64,000 nucleotides of DNA, from assembly GCF_045223415.1 (NCBI RefSeq), contig NZ_JBEQZJ010000014.1, positions 14,811-78,810 of the forward strand, given 5' to 3'. A program made the position numbers and the translations under genes. This stretch comes from Hoskinsella mucinilytica. Lineage in GTDB: Bacteria; Bacillota_I; Bacilli_A; Erysipelotrichales; Erysipelotrichaceae. Below the pieces are notes generated by a model. It was given only the letters and a program-made list of their open reading frames with translations, did not search any database and was not told the origin of the DNA. Shown one piece after another: positions 42,103-51,927 of this stretch (position 1 is the first letter of the stretch; each line of letters begins with the position of its first letter).

Positions 42103-42804
42103 ATGAATGAGACAATTTTAATCGTAGAAGATGAAATCGAAATTGCAAATGCAATTGAAATTTATTTAAAAAATCAAGGATATGAAACAAAAAAAGCAGC
42201 GAATGGTAAAATAGCAATGGATGTCTTAGACAAACAAGAAGTTCATTTGGCCATCGTTGATATCATGATGCCTGTTATGGATGGTGTGACTTTTACCATG
42301 AAAGCAAGAGAATCTTATGATTTTCCAATTATCATGTTATCTGCCAAAAGTGAAGATATTGACAAGATTACCGGTTTGAATATCGGTGCGGATGATTATG
42401 TAACCAAACCCTTCACACCGATGGAATTGATTGCCAGAGTCAACGCTCAATTGAGAAGATACCAACGTTTTATGAAAATAGCACAGGAAAAACAAGAAAC
42501 GAAGGATATATGCATTCTCGGTGGTATCGAATTACATAAGGACAGCAAAGAGGTCTATGTAGATGGTGAACGAAAGCAACTGACACCATTAGAATTTAAG
42601 ATCTTGGAGCTTTTTATGAAAACACCAGGAAGAGTATATTCCAGTGAAGAAATTTATGAGCGTATTTGGAAAGAGAGCGCCATTAATACAGAAACAGTCA
42701 TGGTTCATATCCGAAATTTAAGAGAAAAGATCGAACTGAATCCTAAAAAGCCTCGTTATATCAAGGTTGTTTGGGGAGTCGGTTATAAAATCGAAAAACA
42801 ATAA
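42103..42804 (+). CDS. OmpR-family response regulator
   Basis: This 233-residue regulator has a receiver domain with acidic pair EDE (about 7-9), phosphoacceptor Asp in LAIVDIMMPVMDG (about residue 52) and Lys in VTKPF. The C-terminal winged helix has LTPLEFKILELFM and the end VWGVGYKIE. It is paired with the histidine kinase that follows almost at once. The target is unknown; relatives include VanR-like regulators. Confidence 0.95.
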   Translation: MNETILIVEDEIEIANAIEIYLKNQGYETKKAANGKIAMDVLDKQEVHLAIVDIMMPVMDGVTFTMKARESYDFPIIMLSAKSEDIDKITGLNIGADDYVTKPFTPMELIARVNAQLRRYQRFMKIAQEKQETKDICILGGIELHKDSKEVYVDGERKQLTPLEFKILELFMKTPGRVYSSEEIYERIWKESAINTETVMVHIRNLREKIELNPKKPRYIKVVWGVGYKIEKQ

Positions 42805-42817
42805 AAGGAAGATGAAT

Positions 42818-45016
42818 ATGAAAAATAAAAAGAATGTAGATCTATTGTTGATAGGAATGATCATATTTATGACATTGATCATGCTCGCAATGAATGGATA
42901 TTGTGTCAATAACGCAACTGCCAATGCATACCAACAACAGCAAAACTTTATGTCCGCAAATGAAAAAAATTCTTATGCTAATGATAATGACGAATTTCTA
43001 CGACAAGAATGTGGAAATTGGATCATTCCCATTTATTTAAAATATACCAATGATGACAAATCATCTTATGGAGAATTACTCATAGAAAACTATGATGAGC
43101 TCACACGAAATGAGAAAGATATCGCAGAAAGTGCACTTTCTAATGTGATGTATCAATTTGATGTAGAATATGCCAACATTGATTATTATCTGGAAGACAA
43201 CAACGCATTAAAAACAAAAGATTCAGATACAACCACCTCTTCTAAGGAAGATACTACCATCACACAACATCAAACACAAAGTACCATTTTCACAAATAAT
43301 TCGCAATTAAGCAATTATCTGGATACGCAAAAAACAATTCCGGATAACGATGATTGGTATGTTGCCTTCTCTTTTGATGAAGAAGGTACCTTATTTATAG
43401 AGAGAGCCGAAAATAATCTTAAACTTTCATCGATTGAAAGTGGTTATAAAAACACAAAACAAAACATTTTGAATGAAATCGCAACTGATTATGGACGAAC
43501 GGTTAAATTCAAAAAACTAACTAACTTAACGTTTGTATTTGCGGTTAGTAGTGATTCCGGGATCGGTTATAACTATGAAGAACAAGGAAATGAAATCTAC
43601 AATGCCGTTTATCATGAACATCTCATCATCAATTATAGAATGGTCTATTTTTTAGGCATCACACTTATGATCATCTTATCTATTATGATACCTAAAACCA
43701 GTTATAAGGAATCTAAATTTTTCAATATGCTGAGAGATATTCCTCTTGAAGTTGGTATTTTCATCTTTGCTTTCTGCTTTATATCATCTTCTTTCAATGT
43801 CTATCCTCATTTCATTGAGAATGCTAGTATATGGGCCTTGGGAATGGATTGTTTCTGTTATATCGCATCCTTTACCTTCCTAATGTATGTGATAGGTTTA
43901 ATGAAAATATCTGAACCAAAACATAGAAAAGAAGCCTTGTTAGAGGCAGGTCTATTATTTAATCCGAAACATAATGTCAAACAAAAGTTCAAAGATTTTT
44001 ATCATTATTTGAATGATATGGATCTCACAGATGAAAGCAATAAGCGCATTCTAATCTTGATTCTATTGAATCTTGTATTATTGTTGTTGTTTGGACAATT
44101 TGGTCTCTTCTTCTTCCTTCCATATTGTACTGTTCTTTGTATTATTTTCACACGAAAGCATAAAAAGTATATCAAGGAATTCAACACCGTTAAAACGATT
44201 ACAAGCCGCATTTCCAATGGTGACTATAAAGACCCGATTGATACCGAATTAGGCGTCTACGAGCCTTTAAAAGACGATTTAGCAAGTATTCAACAAGGGA
44301 TAGAAGAAGCAGTCGCAAAAGAAATGATTTCACAACGTATGAAAAGCGAATTGATCACCAACGTTTCTCATGATCTAAAAACACCATTGACCGCAATCAT
44401 CAGTTACATTGATTTATTAAAAGGTGAAAACATAACCGAAGAAGAACGTAAGAGCTATTTGATCACACTGGAAAAAAGTGCAGATCGCCTCAAACACCTC
44501 ATTGAAGATCTATTTGAAATCAGCAAAGCAAATAGCGGAAATGTTTCTCTGGATTTTATGGAAGTTGATTTGATTTCTTTATTGAAACAAGTAGAGATGG
44601 AATGTAAACACAGTTTAGATGATAAACGATTAATTTTAAAACATCAATTCTCAGATGAAAAGATCCTAATACAACTCGATCCACAAAAAGCATGTAGGAT
44701 ATTTGAAAATCTCATTAGCAATGTTTCCAAATATGCCCTAGAAGGAACTCGTGTATTCCTTTCTGTTATTGATTATGAAAGTCGAGTAGATATCGAAATC
44801 AAAAACGTTTCAAAGGATGAACTTGATTTTACACCTGAGGAAATCGTAGAACGTTTCACACGTGGCGATAAATCAAGAAATACAGATGGTAGTGGTTTGG
44901 GCCTTGCCATTGCGAAAAGCTTTACCGAATTAATGAACGGTAAAATGCAAATCATTATTGATGGAGATGTATTTAAAGTACTCATCAGTTTTTATAATAA
45001 GCAGAAGGAAGCTTAA
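42818..45016 (+). CDS. sensor histidine kinase with large extracellular domain
   Basis: This 732-residue protein has a first helix at about 8-28 and an outer domain of about 230 residues. Five or so helices follow (about 280-455), then a HAMP-like linker. The phosphoacceptor His is in NVSHDLKTPLTAI, with an N-box NLISNVSKYA and a GSGLGLAI G-box. The kinase core is intact. The ATG at 42818 is favoured by spacing from GGAAG. It forms a two-component pair with the upstream regulator. Confidence 0.93.
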   Translation: MKNKKNVDLLLIGMIIFMTLIMLAMNGYCVNNATANAYQQQQNFMSANEKNSYANDNDEFLRQECGNWIIPIYLKYTNDDKSSYGELLIENYDELTRNEKDIAESALSNVMYQFDVEYANIDYYLEDNNALKTKDSDTTTSSKEDTTITQHQTQSTIFTNNSQLSNYLDTQKTIPDNDDWYVAFSFDEEGTLFIERAENNLKLSSIESGYKNTKQNILNEIATDYGRTVKFKKLTNLTFVFAVSSDSGIGYNYEEQGNEIYNAVYHEHLIINYRMVYFLGITLMIILSIMIPKTSYKESKFFNMLRDIPLEVGIFIFAFCFISSSFNVYPHFIENASIWALGMDCFCYIASFTFLMYVIGLMKISEPKHRKEALLEAGLLFNPKHNVKQKFKDFYHYLNDMDLTDESNKRILILILLNLVLLLLFGQFGLFFFLPYCTVLCIIFTRKHKKYIKEFNTVKTITSRISNGDYKDPIDTELGVYEPLKDDLASIQQGIEEAVAKEMISQRMKSELITNVSHDLKTPLTAIISYIDLLKGENITEEERKSYLITLEKSADRLKHLIEDLFEISKANSGNVSLDFMEVDLISLLKQVEMECKHSLDDKRLILKHQFSDEKILIQLDPQKACRIFENLISNVSKYALEGTRVFLSVIDYESRVDIEIKNVSKDELDFTPEEIVERFTRGDKSRNTDGSGLGLAIAKSFTELMNGKMQIIIDGDVFKVLISFYNKQKEA

Positions 45017-45088
45017 TTTATCTTCCTTCTTTTTTACGGTTGTGACGTTTATATGATATAATGAAATAGATAAAGCAAGGTGTTCCAC

Positions 45089-47290
45089 ATGAAAAAGATA
45101 CTCAACCATACCTACATCAAAGTTGTGTTCCTACTTATCATGGCTTCTCTATTATGTTTTTCTTTCTTTGATCACAGCGTTCAAAACGAGAAAAGAATCA
45201 CAGAAAATCTAACATCGATCACAGAAGAAAACAATCAGCAAACCAATGCTGCCATCTATGAAAAGCTAAAAGATGAAATACACATACTTCAAATATATGC
45301 TACCTTAATATCACAAAATGAAGACATCACAGCAGATGCCTCTTTTCAAGCATTGCAACCTTTATTAGAAAATGAGCTATTCACAAGAATTGCGATCACC
45401 AATGCGGAAGGAATTTCTTTTACCAGTGATCATTTTCAACATGATTCTTCTAATCGTGATTACTACAAAGAAGGCATGAAAGGAAATTATCTCATATCAA
45501 ATTTGACAACAAGTGTCATTGATCAAAGTGATGTTGTAGTCATGAGTGTTCCTATTTATCGTGACCAAGAAGTCATTGGTGTTTTACGTGCTACGCTAAA
45601 TACCGCTCATCTTCATAAATATTTTGAATTATCTTTCTTATCCGGAGATGTATCCTCTTTTATCATTCAAAGTGATGGAAGAAACTTAACACAACAACAA
45701 AGTGATGATGACAATTTCTTCGCTATGTTAAAGAAATTTCATAATGATGAAGCAATCATCCAACATATGCAAGATGACCTCCAAAATAAAAAAGAAGGTA
45801 GCATCACCTTCCAATTAAATGATAAAACACGCTATGCTTTCTATTCTCCCATCAAAAATACAGATTGGTATTTACTAAGCATTCTCCCTTATTCCACAGT
45901 TGAAACAGAGCTAAGTTTTGATTTCCATCAAATCCTTATCCTAGCGATAAAAATTGGCTGTATCTTACTACTTATTTATATTTATTTCTTTTATTCACAA
46001 ATACAAAACGCAAAAGATCTAAAACAAGTCAACCAACGCTTAGATGCCATCATCGCCAATACTCCCGGCTCTAGCTTTAAATATGTCATTACAAGACCTG
46101 AAACCATCATATTCTTCAAACATGGCAATTCTAAACTGATAGGATATGAAAAAAATGAAATTATCGATCTGATCAAAACAAATATCTTTTCCTTGATTCA
46201 TCAAGAAGATTATACTGTATTAGTAGATTCCTTGCATCATCTAAAACCAAACACCATTGTGACCAATAGTTATCGCATTACAAATAAAAACAATGAAATC
46301 CAATGGTTTTATGATCAACGCCAAATCGTTTTAGAAGGAAATGAAGCCTATTATTATGTTCAGGTCATTGATATTACCGAAATGAAGCAAACACAGGAAC
46401 AACTGAAAATCAGTGAAGAGCGAAACCAACTTATTCTTAAGGAAACCCAATCGGTTATCTTTGAGTGGAATATGAGTAAAGATTGTATTAGCTTTTCTGA
46501 ATTATGGCACACCAACTATGGATATCCTACCAAACTTGAAAATTTCCTTGTATTGACCAATCAACTATTCGGACAAAGCCAACATTCTTATATACCGTTG
46601 ATTGAGGACTTGGTATCAGGCAATAAAGAAAGCGATCAAATAGAATGCATTCTTCCAAAAGCGAATGGGGAACAGGTTTGGGTCAAGGTGTTCGCAAAAG
46701 CAATCAGCGATCATCAAGGATATCTGCTGAGAATCGTCGGTAGTATTTCCGATATCAGTAAAGAGAAAAAGAAAACCATTCAGTTAATGGACCGTGCACA
46801 AAAAGACGGATTGACAAAAGTCTATAATCGAATTACGATCGAACATATGATCAACCAGGAAATGCTTCACTATCCGGATCAAGGACATATGATGTTTGTG
46901 ATCGATATCGATGATTTTAAGTCCATCAATGATACATTAGGACATGCCGCAGGTGATGAAGCACTTACTTCCTTCTCTTCCGCATTGACCTCTTGTTTTA
47001 GAAAGGATGATATCATCGGTCGAATCGGTGGAGATGAGTTTGTCATATTTATGAGATATCAGGCACCATTCAGTAACGCTCAGCTAGAAGTAAAGTGTCA
47101 AAAATTATTAAGCGAATTATCAAACATAACCTTAAGTTTAGATTCCAGCTACCAAATCCATTGTAGTATCGGTATCGCCATGCATCCTGAAGATGGAAAC
47201 ACCTATCTGGAATTATTCAAAACAGCTGATAAACGTCTATATCAAGCAAAGAAACGTGGTAAAAACACGTATTGTTACCAAGATCAATAA
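45089..47290 (+). CDS. membrane-bound PAS-GGDEF diguanylate cyclase
   Basis: This 733-residue protein has a helix at about 9-26, an extracellular dCACHE-like sensor (about 30-275) and a second helix near 280-297. Two PAS-like domains (about 315-435 and 445-560) precede a GGDEF domain. The GGDEF motif is intact (GRIGGDEFVIF), and an RxxD inhibitory site (RKDD) lies five residues before it. It should make c-di-GMP in response to an external ligand. An ATG at 45089 is preferred to a GTG three codons earlier. Confidence 0.92.
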   Translation: MKKILNHTYIKVVFLLIMASLLCFSFFDHSVQNEKRITENLTSITEENNQQTNAAIYEKLKDEIHILQIYATLISQNEDITADASFQALQPLLENELFTRIAITNAEGISFTSDHFQHDSSNRDYYKEGMKGNYLISNLTTSVIDQSDVVVMSVPIYRDQEVIGVLRATLNTAHLHKYFELSFLSGDVSSFIIQSDGRNLTQQQSDDDNFFAMLKKFHNDEAIIQHMQDDLQNKKEGSITFQLNDKTRYAFYSPIKNTDWYLLSILPYSTVETELSFDFHQILILAIKIGCILLLIYIYFFYSQIQNAKDLKQVNQRLDAIIANTPGSSFKYVITRPETIIFFKHGNSKLIGYEKNEIIDLIKTNIFSLIHQEDYTVLVDSLHHLKPNTIVTNSYRITNKNNEIQWFYDQRQIVLEGNEAYYYVQVIDITEMKQTQEQLKISEERNQLILKETQSVIFEWNMSKDCISFSELWHTNYGYPTKLENFLVLTNQLFGQSQHSYIPLIEDLVSGNKESDQIECILPKANGEQVWVKVFAKAISDHQGYLLRIVGSISDISKEKKKTIQLMDRAQKDGLTKVYNRITIEHMINQEMLHYPDQGHMMFVIDIDDFKSINDTLGHAAGDEALTSFSSALTSCFRKDDIIGRIGGDEFVIFMRYQAPFSNAQLEVKCQKLLSELSNITLSLDSSYQIHCSIGIAMHPEDGNTYLELFKTADKRLYQAKKRGKNTYCYQDQ

Positions 47291-47313
47291 ATCAGATTCC
47301 ATGATAACATAAC

Positions 47314-47365
47314 AAAAAGGCTGTGACCTAAGTTTTTACTTCAACTTAGTTATCACAACCTTTTT
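47314..47365. terminator. bidirectional terminator
   Basis: AAAAAGGCTGTGA pairs with TCACAACCTTTTT (one mismatch), with an inner CTAAGT/ACTTAG stem. It serves the cyclase gene and the converging c-di-AMP receptor gene. Confidence 0.8.
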
Positions 47366-47382
47366 CTTCTTTTCCTTACATA

Positions 47383-47706
47383 TTATAATTTAATAAATTT
47401 TTCTACATCAATCACAAAGATGGTAGCTCCACCTACCTGAACTTCTACAGGGAATGACGCATATCTTCCGATATCATAAGATGCTGTACTAGGTACGACC
47501 TCCGTACGTCTTCTGCTGTATTCACCAATCACTTCGATCGCTCTTTCGATCTTATCATCATCTGTACCGACAATTAATGTTGTATTTCCAGCTCTCAGGA
47601 ATCCTCCTGTAGTTGCTAAACGAGTAACCTGATAGTTTTCTTTTGTCAAAGCACTTGATACAGCAGGGCTGTCATCGTTTGACATAATCGCTAAAATTAG
47701 TTTCAT
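47383..47706 (-). CDS. PII-like c-di-AMP receptor
   Basis: This 107-residue PII-like trimeric protein of the DarA/PstA family has MKLILAIMSNDDS at the start, the T-loop region LATTGGFLRAGNTTLIVG (about 31-48) and a C-terminal VGGATIFVIDVEKF. Known homologues bind c-di-AMP; downstream partners remain unclear. AGGAG lies before the ATG. Single gene here, convergent with a diguanylate cyclase. Confidence 0.92.
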   Translation of the reverse strand: MKLILAIMSNDDSPAVSSALTKENYQVTRLATTGGFLRAGNTTLIVGTDDDKIERAIEVIGEYSRRRTEVVPSTASYDIGRYASFPVEVQVGGATIFVIDVEKFIKL

Positions 47707-47895
47707 GTGAATAATCTCCTTTCTATTTCTATAGTCCTATTCTATCACTTATCTATGATTGGTACAATGATTTTTTTGCTAATAAATTGGATTTGCGTAT
47801 GGAAGATCTATCTCCTTAATTTTTTCTTACGAGCAAAAATTGAAAAAATTTTGTGTTATAATGTACTGGCGGAATCCGCTAAAGGAAGTGAACTT

Positions 47896-48744
47896 ATGGA
47901 AAATGTAGGATTGGTACTTGAAGGCGGTGGAATGCGTGGATTCTATACTGCCGGTGTATTGGATTTCTTCATCGAACAAAACTTTTATACCAATGGAGTG
48001 ATCGGTGTCAGCGCAGGTGCATGTCATGCTTGTAGCTATGTTTCCAAACAACGAAAACGAAGCTATCGTATCAATACAAAATATCTAAAGGATAAACGCT
48101 ATATGAGCTTTCATTCTTTGATTAAGACAGGTGATTTATTCGGCGCAGAATTCGTTTATGATACCATACCAAATGAATTAGAACCCTTTGATTATGAAAC
48201 ATATCATAGCAGTGGTATAAAAATGTATGCTGTTTGTAGTAATTTGGAAACCGGAAAAGCAGAATATTTACCATGTATTAATATGAAACATGATGTTATC
48301 TATGTACGTGCCAGTGCTTCCCTACCCTTATTATCAAGGATCGTAGAGGTCAATGGTTTAAAATTATTGGATGGAGGATGCACAGATAGTATCCCCGTTA
48401 AGAAATTTCAAGAGTTGGGTTATAAGAAAAATATCATCATTGTGACACAATGCAAAGAATATCGAAAAGGTAAAAACAACTTATTACCTATCATACGAAA
48501 AACATATCGCAATTATCCAAATTTCATCAAAGCAATGGAACAACGTCATATCGAATATAATCGCACCTTAGATGAAATAGATGCCATGGAAAAGGAAGGC
48601 AGTGTCTATGTCATACGACCAAAAGAGCCTGTTACGATTGGACGTTTAGAAAAAAATGTAGATAAATTAACTGCCTTATATGATCAAGGCTATCAGGATG
48701 CCAAAGAACAATTTCAACAAATACTTCAATTTGTAAATAGCTGA
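47896..48744 (+). CDS. patatin-like phospholipase
   Basis: This 282-residue protein has the patatin oxyanion-hole text (EGGGMRGFYTAG), the nucleophile Ser in GVSAGA (about residue 40) and the dyad Asp in LLDGGCTDSIPV. It should hydrolyse lipids or acyl esters near the membrane. No signal peptide. The ATG at 47896 follows AAAGGAAG; an upstream extension is not supported. No partner gene. Confidence 0.92.
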   Translation: MENVGLVLEGGGMRGFYTAGVLDFFIEQNFYTNGVIGVSAGACHACSYVSKQRKRSYRINTKYLKDKRYMSFHSLIKTGDLFGAEFVYDTIPNELEPFDYETYHSSGIKMYAVCSNLETGKAEYLPCINMKHDVIYVRASASLPLLSRIVEVNGLKLLDGGCTDSIPVKKFQELGYKKNIIIVTQCKEYRKGKNNLLPIIRKTYRNYPNFIKAMEQRHIEYNRTLDEIDAMEKEGSVYVIRPKEPVTIGRLEKNVDKLTALYDQGYQDAKEQFQQILQFVNS

Positions 48745-48791
48745 ATACTGCTTCAGCTTTTTTAATATTCTAAATTAAGAATATTCTATTT

Positions 48792-49688
48792 TTATTTCAT
48801 CATATTTCGATATGCTCTTGGTGACATCGATAACATTCGCTTAAATTGTTTCGCAAAATAACTGGCATCGCAAAACCCGCAAATACCCGCTATTTCACTA
48901 ATGCTTTCCTCACTTGTCCCCAACATCTCACATGCTTTCATGATACGATATTTCATTAAAACCTGCATAGGTGATTCTTTTAAATGTTCTTGAAAACAAC
49001 GAAGGACCTCACGTTCACTGATATTGGCATGTAGTGCCAAATCTTTTAGTCGCAATGCCTCCATATAATGTTGTTTTAAATAAGACATCATAAGCTTTAA
49101 CCGTAACACCTCTTGATCTTCCATATGACTCTCACAAGAGGTTGTCATAGGATGATGGCGTAATACATACAACAAAATCGTTGTTATTTTCTCTCTTAAT
49201 ACAAACTCATATCCATAGGCTTCCTCTTGGCAAATAAGATATGCCTCATAGATTCCTTTGGCTTGATTCACTTGTTCCTCATTTTGATGGTCGAATATTA
49301 CATATGGTATGGTTTGAGCATGTAGAAGTGGTACCATATACTTAGTTTCAAACACGCTTTGTTCATCTGCGGAAACAAAACGATGAGAAAACACAAAGGA
49401 ATACAAAATTGCCGGTTGTTTTATCTTTTCTATTTGATGCAAAACAGCCGCATTGATCCAAAGACCATCTCCTTGTTTTAATATGATTTCATTTTGATAC
49501 ACTCTTACAAGCACTTCTCCTTGCACTACATAAATCAATTCCAATTCCTCATGCCAATGCCAAGGAACCTGTTTGGCCACAAACCGATCCATATCATTAT
49601 AATATGCGCATAAAGGAAACCCTTGTGAATATGTGACATTCAATTGTTTATTCTGACTATTTCTTTCTACACTGCATTCTTGTATCAT
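48792..49688 (-). CDS. AraC-family regulator with cupin sensor domain
   Basis: This 298-residue protein has an N-terminal cupin (WHWHEELELIYVVQGE, about 45-60) that could bind a sugar or other ligand. The C-terminal AraC double helix-turn-helix has LKDLALHANISEREVLRCF and ISEIAGICGFCDASYFAKQF. The ATG at 49688 follows AGGAGTG. It is divergent from the PHP-domain gene, a possible target. Confidence 0.92.
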   Translation of the reverse strand: MIQECSVERNSQNKQLNVTYSQGFPLCAYYNDMDRFVAKQVPWHWHEELELIYVVQGEVLVRVYQNEIILKQGDGLWINAAVLHQIEKIKQPAILYSFVFSHRFVSADEQSVFETKYMVPLLHAQTIPYVIFDHQNEEQVNQAKGIYEAYLICQEEAYGYEFVLREKITTILLYVLRHHPMTTSCESHMEDQEVLRLKLMMSYLKQHYMEALRLKDLALHANISEREVLRCFQEHLKESPMQVLMKYRIMKACEMLGTSEESISEIAGICGFCDASYFAKQFKRMLSMSPRAYRNMMK

Positions 49689-49793
49689 GCTTATCACTCC
49701 TGTCGCTATTATCATAGTTTATGGCTATATTATTATAGCTTTTCACTAAATTTGTCAATATAATACAATTAGTAAATGAAAGGAGCTGTTGAT

Positions 49794-50681
49794 ATGAATA
49801 ACATAGATTTACATATGCATTCTCATTATAGTGATGATGGCGAATTTACACCTGCAGAGTTAATGCGTTTGTGTAAAGATGCCGGACTTCAAATTGTCGC
49901 AATTGCCGACCATAACACAATAGAAGCAATACCGGAAGCAAAAAAGGAAGCTGAAAAACTTGGATTAACCTATCTACCTGCTGTAGAACTGGATTGTCAA
50001 ATTCAAGATGTCAATTTACATGTGTTAGGATATGGAATCGATGATCAAGACAACAATTTAATAAAAAATGCAGAAAGAATGTCAAAACTTTCTATGGAAG
50101 CTTCTTCCATACAAATAAAACTATGTGAAAAACTTGGCTTAACGATCGATCACGATGCTTGTTATGCCCTGGCGAAAAATGGTGCTGTAACCGGAGAAAT
50201 CATTGCAGAGGTAGCTTTAAGTGATTCACGTAATCATGAAATATTAAAAGAATACCTCCCTCAAGGATCACGCAGTGATAATCCTTATGTCAATTTCTAT
50301 TGGGATTTTTGTTCACAAGGAAAACCAGCCTATGTACCTATGGATTTCATTTCCTTAAAAGAAGCAGTGGATATGATTCATCATGCAAATGGAATCGCTG
50401 TTTTAGCTCATCCCGGAAACAATACCAAGGAAAACATACCATTACTTGACGCCATCTTTGCCCAAGGTGTTCAAGGTATGGAAGTCTACAGCAGTTATCA
50501 CACACCTCAACAAATTCAATTTTATGAAACCTACGCAAAACATCACCGTTTATTGGTAACGATGGGAAGCGATTTTCATGGAAAGACCAAGCCTTCCATA
50601 TCATTAGGAGGCAGTGGCTGCCCTGATACCAGTCTATTCCAAGATGAAATCTTAAAAATGAAAAACGATCACAAAGGCTAA
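49794..50681 (+). CDS. PHP-domain phosphoesterase, intact metal site
   Basis: This 295-residue protein resembles bacterial 3',5'-nucleotide phosphatase/RNase AM (TrpH/YciV type). Metal motifs are complete: DLHMHSHYSDDG (about 4-15), IADHNTIEA, AVELDC, LAHPG, GMEVYSS and GSDFHGK. AGGAGC precedes the ATG. It is a useful in-window reference for the damaged PHP domain at 16119-17621. Confidence 0.92.
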   Translation: MNNIDLHMHSHYSDDGEFTPAELMRLCKDAGLQIVAIADHNTIEAIPEAKKEAEKLGLTYLPAVELDCQIQDVNLHVLGYGIDDQDNNLIKNAERMSKLSMEASSIQIKLCEKLGLTIDHDACYALAKNGAVTGEIIAEVALSDSRNHEILKEYLPQGSRSDNPYVNFYWDFCSQGKPAYVPMDFISLKEAVDMIHHANGIAVLAHPGNNTKENIPLLDAIFAQGVQGMEVYSSYHTPQQIQFYETYAKHHRLLVTMGSDFHGKTKPSISLGGSGCPDTSLFQDEILKMKNDHKG

Positions 50682-50699
50682 CCTAAGTGGTCGTTTTTT
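50664..50699 (+). terminator. terminator of the PHP gene
   Basis: AACGATCAC pairs with GTGGTCGTT (one G-U), followed by TTTT. The stem overlaps the last codons of the gene. Confidence 0.8.
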
Positions 50700-51803
50700 C
50701 TATACATTAAATCTAAAGTGTAAGACATCTCCATCTTGAACGACATAATCTTTACCCTCTAAACGTAGCTTTCCTGCTTCCTTAACAGCAAGCTCTGTTT
50801 CTAAAGCATCGATATCATCAAACTTATAACATTCTGCACGGATAAATCCTTTTTCAAAATCCGTATGAATGACACCGGCACATTGAGGTGCTAGCATACC
50901 TTTTTTAAACGTCCATGCACGGCATTCATCTTCACCGGCTGTTAGGAAAGTACAAAGATCAAGAATACGATAAGCTGTTTTGATCACCTTATCCAAGCCA
51001 CTTTCAGGAATTCCAAGCTCTTGTAAGAACTCATTTTTTTCTTCCTTATCCAGTCCACTTAACTCCTCTTCGATCTTAGCACAAACCGGCACAACTTCAT
51101 TATGTTCTGCTTCTGCAAATGCTTTGACCTTTTGATAGTTTTCATTGCTATCTGGATCAGCGATTTCTTCATCAGACATATTTGCGATGTAAATCATCGG
51201 TTTTAATGTTAATAAGCTGAATGCTTTCACGATCATCAATTCATCATCGCTTAAATCTACACTTCTTGCAGGCTTCCCTGCCTCCAATGCTTCCTTCAAT
51301 TTTTTCAAGACCGCAACCTCAGCAACACTATCCTTATCACGATTGGTCATAGCCTTACGTTCTACCTTACTAAGGCGGTTTTCTACTGTTTGAAGATCTG
51401 CCATGATCAATTCTAAATTAATGATTTCAATATCACGAATTGGATCTACACTTCCTTCGACATGGGTGATATCCCCATCCTCAAAGCAACGTACCACATG
51501 GCAAATCGCATCAGTCAAACGGATGTTACTTAGGAATTGATTTCCCAAACCTTCACCCTTGCTGGCACCTTTTACCAATCCGGCGATATCTGTGAATTCA
51601 AAAGTGGTATAAATGGTTTTTTTCGGGTGGAATAACTCCACAAGTCGATCGATTCTATGATCAGGTACTTCTACAACTCCGACATTGGGCTGTATGGTCG
51701 CAAACGGATAGTTTGCTGCTTCTACCTGGCTTTTTGTAATTGCGTTAAATAATGTTGACTTTCCGACATTCGGAAGTCCTACAATTCCTGCTGTTAATGG
51801 CAT
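50700..51803 (-). CDS. ychF: OBG-like ribosome-associated ATPase/GTPase YchF
   Basis: This 367-residue protein has the P-loop GLPNVGKSTLFNAIT (residues about 8-22), the switch region TFEFTDIAGLVKGAS, a central coiled coil and a C-terminal TGS-like domain (about 285-367, ending in DVLHFRFNV). The G4 motif reads NMSDEE, as in the ATP-preferring YchF group. Universal housekeeping protein. Confidence 0.97.
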   Translation of the reverse strand: MPLTAGIVGLPNVGKSTLFNAITKSQVEAANYPFATIQPNVGVVEVPDHRIDRLVELFHPKKTIYTTFEFTDIAGLVKGASKGEGLGNQFLSNIRLTDAICHVVRCFEDGDITHVEGSVDPIRDIEIINLELIMADLQTVENRLSKVERKAMTNRDKDSVAEVAVLKKLKEALEAGKPARSVDLSDDELMIVKAFSLLTLKPMIYIANMSDEEIADPDSNENYQKVKAFAEAEHNEVVPVCAKIEEELSGLDKEEKNEFLQELGIPESGLDKVIKTAYRILDLCTFLTAGEDECRAWTFKKGMLAPQCAGVIHTDFEKGFIRAECYKFDDIDALETELAVKEAGKLRLEGKDYVVQDGDVLHFRFNV

Positions 51804-51927
51804 ATTATCATTCCTCTCGCCCTATCATTCTATCTTTTTTTATGTTCATATGCAAGCAAATATCAGAATAATCCTATAAAAACATCTCCATAAACAACAG
51901 TTTTATCTCGATTCTATGAATACCTAT

